From positions 1-9,647 of the forward strand of contig CAJUAH010000057.1 in the NCBI GenBank assembly GCA_910584375.1: a stretch of 9,647 nucleotides of DNA, in the 5' to 3' direction. Below, piece by piece: positions 6,169 through 9,647 of this stretch. This DNA is from an uncultured Acetatifactor sp. (GTDB taxonomy: Bacteria; Bacillota; Clostridia; Lachnospirales; Lachnospiraceae). The position numbers and the translations under genes were made by a program. Each line of letters opens with the position of its first letter. Position 1 is the first letter of the stretch. The notes below the pieces were generated by a model. It was not told the origin of the DNA. It worked only from the letters and a program-made list of their open reading frames with translations, and ran no database searches.

Positions 6169-6285
6169 ATTTATAATTATCTTTTGCAAAGTTCCACCGC
6201 CCTTTCATCCTTTTTATTTACCATGTCTATTATAAGCCATTGACCCGGAAATTGCAATTACAACTACGACAGTTCCTATCTCATT

Positions 6286-6316
6286 AGACCTGCGCCATGA
6301 TTTGGCGCGGGTCTTT
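6286..6316 (+). terminator. Strong hairpin upstream of the IS1634-like transposase
   Basis: AGACCTGCGCCA and TGGCGCGGGTCT pair over 12 positions with one T/G wobble around TGATT, followed by TTAAC. The T-run is weak. It would block incoming plus-strand transcription into the transposase, a common IS safeguard. Confidence 0.5.
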
Positions 6317-6343
6317 AACAGTTCCACAATAAGAAAAATACCT

Positions 6344-6370
6344 ACAGACCGCATAAGGCCTGTATTTTTT
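6344..6370 (+). terminator. Weak hairpin followed by a T6 run, before the transposase promoter
   Basis: ACAGACC and GGCCTGT pair with one mismatch around GCATAA and are followed by ATTTTTT. With the preceding hairpin it forms a tandem barrier between outside transcription and the transposase promoter. Confidence 0.35.
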
Positions 6371-6414
6371 ATGTCAAATATTTTGTTCTTATGCATTCAA
6401 TATCTGGTAATCTG

Positions 6415-6423
6415 TGGTATAAT
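6415..6423 (+). promoter_or_regulatory. Extended -10 promoter of the IS1634-like transposase
   Basis: TGGTATAAT is a perfect extended -10 (TGn TATAAT); the -35 region (ATTCAA, 6395-6400) is poor. Transcription would start near 6430, giving a leader of about 13 nt that just contains the GGAG ribosome site. Confidence 0.5.
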
Positions 6424-6442
6424 AACCAGATGGAGAAAACAT

Positions 6443-8166
6443 ATGAGAGTTACTACTTCGAAATCTAAAAATTCTGAGTCTTTTTATATAACCAAAGGGT
6501 TCATCAACGAAAAAGGGCTTAGCACTTCCTCTGTTGTCCGCAAGCTCGGAACCCTCAACGACCTGCTCAAAGACCACGGCCCTACACGTGATGATGTGAT
6601 GGCATGGGCGCGGGAACAGGCTAGATTGGAAACAGAAAAATATAAAAAAGACCAGGAGACAAAGACCGTCCTGATACCTTTCCATGCCGACAGACAGTTG
6701 GATTACGACCGCCAAAAACTCTATAAAGGCGGCTACCTTTTCCTACAGTCCATCTACTACAGACTCGGATTTGACAAGATCTGCAGGAAAATCAGAGACA
6801 GGCACAGGTTCCACTACGATTTCAACGCCATCCTCTCCGACCTGATCTATACCCGGATACTGGAGCCCGGCAGCAAGCGCGCCTCCTACCGCGCAGCCAT
6901 GGACTACCTCGAAAAACCTTCCTACGGAGAGCATGACGTCTACCGCGCCCTGGACGTCCTTGCCGAAGAATGCGACTTTATACAGGCGGAAACTTTCAGG
7001 AACAGCAACTTCCTGATCGACAGGAATGACAGCATCCTTTATTACGACTGCACCAACTATTACTTCGAGATCGAACAGGAAGACGGTGCAAAAAAATATG
7101 GGAAGAGCAAAGAACACCGCCCGAACCCCATCGTCCAGATGGGAATGTTCACGGACGGGGACGGGATCCCCCTGGCCTTCTCCATCTTCCCGGGGAACCA
7201 GAACGAACAACAGTCCCTCAAACCTCTGGAAAAAACCATCCTTCAGGAATTCGGCCACTCCAAATTTATCTACTGCTGCGATGCGGGCCTGGGCTCGGAA
7301 AGCAACCGCGAGTTCAACCACATGGGCAGATCATTCATCGTGACACAGTCCATCAAAAAACTGCCCGCCGAAGACAGAGAATGGGCGCTTAACGGCAGCG
7401 GCTTTAAACGCCTGTCCGATGACAAGCCGGTAGACCTGTCTGAAATCAAAGAAGAAAAAGACGGCCTCTTCTATAAAGACTGCCCCTACACGACCAAAAA
7501 GCTGCACCAAAGGCTGATCATTACCTACTCCCCCAAATATGCCGCCTACCAGAAAGAGATCCGCAACAGACAGGTAGAATGCGCCGAAAAAATGGTGGCA
7601 TCCGGGAAACGAAAAGCGGAAAGGAAGAACCCCAATGACCCGGCCCGGTTCGTGGGAAAACTGGCAGTCACAAAAGACGGCGAGGCAGCCGCCATCCAGT
7701 ATTACCTGGATGAAGAAAAGATAGCGGAAGAATCCAGGTATGACGGACTGTATGCCGTATGTACCGACCTTTTGGACGACGATGTGGCCCCCATCCTGAA
7801 AGTCAGCGAAGGGAGATGGCGGATAGAAGAATGTTTCCGCATCATGAAGACAGATTTTGAAACCCGCCCTACATTTGTGCGGCTCGAAACCGGATCAAGG
7901 CCCATTTCCTGACCTGTTTCCTCGCGCTCCTTGTCTACCGTATTCTGGAAAAGAAACTGGGAGACGGCTATACCTGCGAAGAGATCTTAGGGACGCTGAA
8001 AGGAATGAACTTTGCAGATATAGAAGACCAAGGGTATATGCCACTTTACAGACGTTCAAAACTGACCGATGCCCTGCACGAGGCCTGCGGCATCCGTACT
8101 GATTGTCAATTCATTACCAAACAGAAGATGAGAACGATCCAAAAAAAGAGCAAAGGCGGGGAATAA
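6443..8166 (+). pseudogene. IS1634-family DDE transposase, broken by a one-base frameshift
   Basis: The start ATG at 6443 has GGAG 7 nt upstream. Residues are numbered from there. The catalytic aspartates are D202 (LYYDCTNYYFE) and D280 (YCCDAGLGSE), and the glutamate E462 lies in RWRIEECFRIMK, the IS4-type YREK region with Ser in place of the first Tyr. The first frame runs 482 sensible codons to about 7888, then diverges (TGSRPIS) and stops at 7910-7912. The family sequence resumes in the -1 frame as RIKAHFLTCFLALLVYR from 7891 and ends at TAA 8164-8166. Restoring one base near 7889 gives about 574 residues, normal for the family. All three catalytic residues precede the break, but the C-terminal 90 or so residues are lost. 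No canonical slippery heptamer is present. Confidence 0.9.
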
Positions 8167-8193
8167 ATTACTATATTTCATTACCGAAAGCCA

Positions 8194-8233
8194 AATCGCT
8201 GTATCCCGCATAAATACTGGGGGTACAGCGATT
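8194..8233 (+). other. Stable hairpin 27 nt after the transposase stop, no T-run
   Basis: AATCGCTGTA and TACAGCGATT pair perfectly over 10 bp; the stem extends through a T/G wobble and CCC/GGG to an 11-nt loop. The following CATTGTCC is not a terminator tract. It could be an mRNA 3' end structure or part of the IS right end. Confidence 0.5.
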
Positions 8234-8324
8234 CATTGTCCTCGTAACTGTCAAAAACAGGCATATATACCGAAAAATAGAATCTATGTTTAGAAATTTT
8301 TTTGCCAGGAAATTTCTTGTAGAA

Positions 8325-8369
8325 GGTTTTGGGGAAATCTGGAATCCCCTGAAATATTCCAGAAAAACC
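8325..8369 (+). other. Complex stem-loop in the non-coding right part of the IS1634-like element
   Basis: GGTTTT (8325-8330) pairs with AAAACC (8364-8369), and CTGGAAT (8339-8345) with ATTCCAG (8356-8362). GGGG in the internal loop (8331-8334) can alternatively pair with CCCC in the apical loop, so two folds or a pseudoknot are possible. No gene covers this stretch. Confidence 0.4.
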
Positions 8370-8375
8370 ATTGCA

Positions 8376-8387
8376 TTTTCGCGAAAA
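8376..8387. repeat. Perfect 12-bp palindrome TTTTCGCGAAAA
   Basis: This self-complementary site lies directly inside the candidate right terminal repeat of the IS1634-like element. It could be a protein-binding site near the IS end; no similar palindrome was seen at the left end. Confidence 0.4.
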
Positions 8388-8399
8388 GGTTGTAATCGC

Positions 8400-8626
8400 T
8401 ATATTGATGTCCTCACAGGTTATCAGCACACTGTCTGGTTCAAATAACGATCCTATCTATAATTATTAATTGTTAAAAAGCTAAAAAAGATTTCAGCGAA
8501 AAGGAACTAAATCAATAAGGAATCAAAAATAACATAGAAACTCTAAGAGCCATATAACTTACAAAAAATGGATATACGCTGGTCAATACTCCATTGCTTG
8601 CAGTGCATTTTTAATTTTACGCCTCA
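8400..8626. other. AT-rich intergenic stretch with no gene
   Basis: Between the IS1634-like element and the stop codon of the HNH gene I see no credible reading frame, no strong hairpin with a T-run and no tandem repeat. The motif AAGGAA occurs twice, about 17 nt apart (8500-8523), with similar following bases. A TATAAT at about 8449-8462 has no matching -35. Confidence 0.6.
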
Positions 8627-9647
8627 TTAAAAATCCATTTCTTCAACTAAATCTTTCATCAGCTTTCCAAGCGGTACATTTTCTGTCTGTGAGATATTAT
8701 ATGGTGATAGCAGGAAAGAGATCACTTCTTCCCTAGATGAAAACAGATTCGGATATGTTTTTAATAAATATTCAATATATCCATCGTCATAGATATATCT
8801 TTTTTTAATAAATCCTGCCACAACATCCCTGTGATATTGATAGGTTTCTCTTATTTTAAAAACATCATGATTCGCTTTCATTTTCTGCCAGTCTTTTTCC
8901 GTCTGATTGTATTCCAGTTCAATATCAAAATCTTCTTTTCCCAAAAAGCAGTATGTGCTCTTTGGCATATATGTAATTCTATATAATTTGTCGGCGTTTA
9001 TCTCGTCAAAGGGATGAAAGTTGCCTTCGTAAGTAAATTCCTTTTTTCCTTTCAGACTTGAATTACAATATTTGCAGGAAGGCACCAGATTATAAATGGA
9101 TATTGACAAATATGGATATACATTTTTTGCAAAAAAGTGATCTAAATCTGCTCTCATTTTGCCTTCCTCAGAGTATATCGGCAAAACATAATTTCGGTTG
9201 CAATAAGGACATACCTTAATTTTCAGAGATAAAACATAGGCATAGGCACCCCACTTAAAATTATCCTCTATACTGTTAAAATTCTCCGAAGTGATATATT
9301 TAACAGCTTTTTTGATTTCTGATGGTTTCTCTATGAAACCATGGTAATCTACGAATTGATCATATCCAAAGGTCTGATAAATATAATCAGCATATTTCTG
9401 GTTTGTTTCGATTGTCCTCTGAACTTCTCCGTACTTCTGATTGACTTTTTGAATAAATGCATGTAGATATACCGGAGTTCCGACAAATATATTTTTATTG
9501 TTTCCCGCATCCATTTTCTGATATTCTTCATACAGACAGTGGCAGAATTGTGAGTGTTGTATTACAAAAATCTCTCCAAATTCTTCTTTCAGAGGTAACC
9601 GCCAAATAATGATGCGGTCCGATATAAAATCGCCCCAGCCCTTTGCG
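8627..9647 (-). CDS. HNH endonuclease, N-terminus cut by the window edge
   Basis: The frame is open from the last base of the window to TAA at 8627-8629: 339 visible residues, with 44 codons (AKGWGDFISD...) in frame before the ATG at 9514. That ATG has no good ribosome site, so the gene probably starts outside. The HNH/beta-beta-alpha-metal core spans about 9065-9211: CPYC (C146, C149), DLDHFF with the catalytic His (H170), YNLVPSC with the Asn (N186), and CKYC (C191, C194). The two CxxC pairs bind structural zinc. A later FHPFD is typical of this HNH group. Such DHFF-type HNH proteins are often encoded beside an ATPase in anti-phage systems (Septu-like or retron-associated), acting as DNA nucleases. 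A partner would lie upstream, off the right edge. About 140 N-terminal and 145 C-terminal residues have no motif I recognise. Confidence 0.88.
   Translation of the reverse strand, partial: AKGWGDFISDRIIIWRLPLKEEFGEIFVIQHSQFCHCLYEEYQKMDAGNNKNIFVGTPVYLHAFIQKVNQKYGEVQRTIETNQKYADYIYQTFGYDQFVDYHGFIEKPSEIKKAVKYITSENFNSIEDNFKWGAYAYVLSLKIKVCPYCNRNYVLPIYSEEGKMRADLDHFFAKNVYPYLSISIYNLVPSCKYCNSSLKGKKEFTYEGNFHPFDEINADKLYRITYMPKSTYCFLGKEDFDIELEYNQTEKDWQKMKANHDVFKIRETYQYHRDVVAGFIKKRYIYDDGYIEYLLKTYPNLFSSREEVISFLLSPYNISQTENVPLGKLMKDLVEEMDF

Larger units (their letters stand above)
6254..8399 (+). mobile_element. IS1634-like (IS4-superfamily) insertion sequence, ends tentative
   Basis: A DDE transposase gene of IS1634 type is flanked by non-coding DNA of about 190 nt on the left and 235 nt on the right. 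The only candidate terminal inverted repeat I see is GCAATTACAAC (6254-6264) against GCGATTACAAC read on the minus strand from 8399 to 8389, 10 of 11 matching. Flanking bases (AAATT and ATATT) are similar but not an exact target duplication. An 11-bp match could be chance over this search space, so the element is sure but its limits are not. The coding part is visibly more GC-rich than its neighbours, consistent with recent arrival. Confidence 0.55.

Noticed and set aside
6302..6442. 47-residue extension of the IS1634-like transposase from ATG-like start at 6302
   Set aside because: It would read through the promoter and terminator hairpins; the ATG at 6443 directly follows the ribosome site and gives the family N-terminus.
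7870..7912. Programmed -1 frameshift in the IS1634-like transposase
   Set aside because: No X-XXY-YYZ heptamer and no adjacent stem were seen, and this family is normally one uninterrupted frame; a single-base deletion explains it better.
8181..8429. 82-codon minus-strand frame in the IS right end
   Set aside because: It begins at GTG without a ribosome site and runs across the hairpins; no recognisable motif.
8400..8626. CRISPR repeats or tRNA in the intergenic gap
   Set aside because: No regularly spaced repeat unit and no cloverleaf-like pairing with a T-loop consensus was found here or elsewhere in the window.

Overview
The window looks like an accessory region from a low-to-mid GC Firmicute, most likely a clostridial/Lachnospiraceae-type gut bacterium. 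This is inferred from the AT-rich intergenic DNA, strong purine-rich Shine-Dalgarno sites 6-8 nt before most starts, and protein families (zinc ribbon + DUF4177-like, IS200-type TnpA, IS1634-type transposase) that are common there. No tRNA, rRNA, CRISPR array or housekeeping gene is visible. All cellular genes lie on the minus strand; only the IS1634-like transposase is on the plus strand.

Layout from left to right. Positions 1-54 resemble the terminal repeat of an IS256-type element whose body would lie off the left edge. Positions 136-2550 (minus) encode an 804-residue NACHT NTPase (bacterial NLR-like) with a helical N-terminal region and a C-terminal pentapeptide-repeat domain. Upstream of it, with an intrinsic terminator between, is a zinc ribbon/coiled-coil/DUF4177-like gene (2666-3118), whose promoter region contains two palindromes. 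Next are a single-pass membrane protein (3281-3868) behind a promoter overlapped by a 46-bp imperfect palindrome, and a 56-residue small ORF (4022-4192). A GNAT acetyltransferase (4267-4770) and a P-loop kinase-like protein (4791-5393) form a short operon.

The middle holds two damaged insertion sequences. An IS200-type tnpA (5578-6039, minus) has an in-frame TGA at codon 93, between the HUH motif and the catalytic tyrosine. An IS1634/IS4-type DDE transposase (6443-8166, plus) is broken by a one-base frameshift near 7889, after the catalytic glutamate. A 13-codon zinc-ribbon-like reading frame (6127-6168) at the outer edge of the IS200 element may be the stump of a gene that the element interrupted.

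On the right, after about 230 nt of AT-rich intergenic DNA, an HNH endonuclease gene (8627-9647, minus) runs off the window edge. Its reading frame is open to the last base, so the start and any upstream partner gene are outside.

The strongest functional theme is anti-phage or conflict biology: a NACHT STAND-type NTPase and an HNH nuclease, surrounded by insertion sequences, as in a defence island. The sequence does not show that they form one system; each could be independent cargo. The most novel candidates are the NACHT-pentapeptide protein, possibly with its zinc ribbon/DUF4177 neighbour, and the palindromic control regions upstream of the two small genes beside it.
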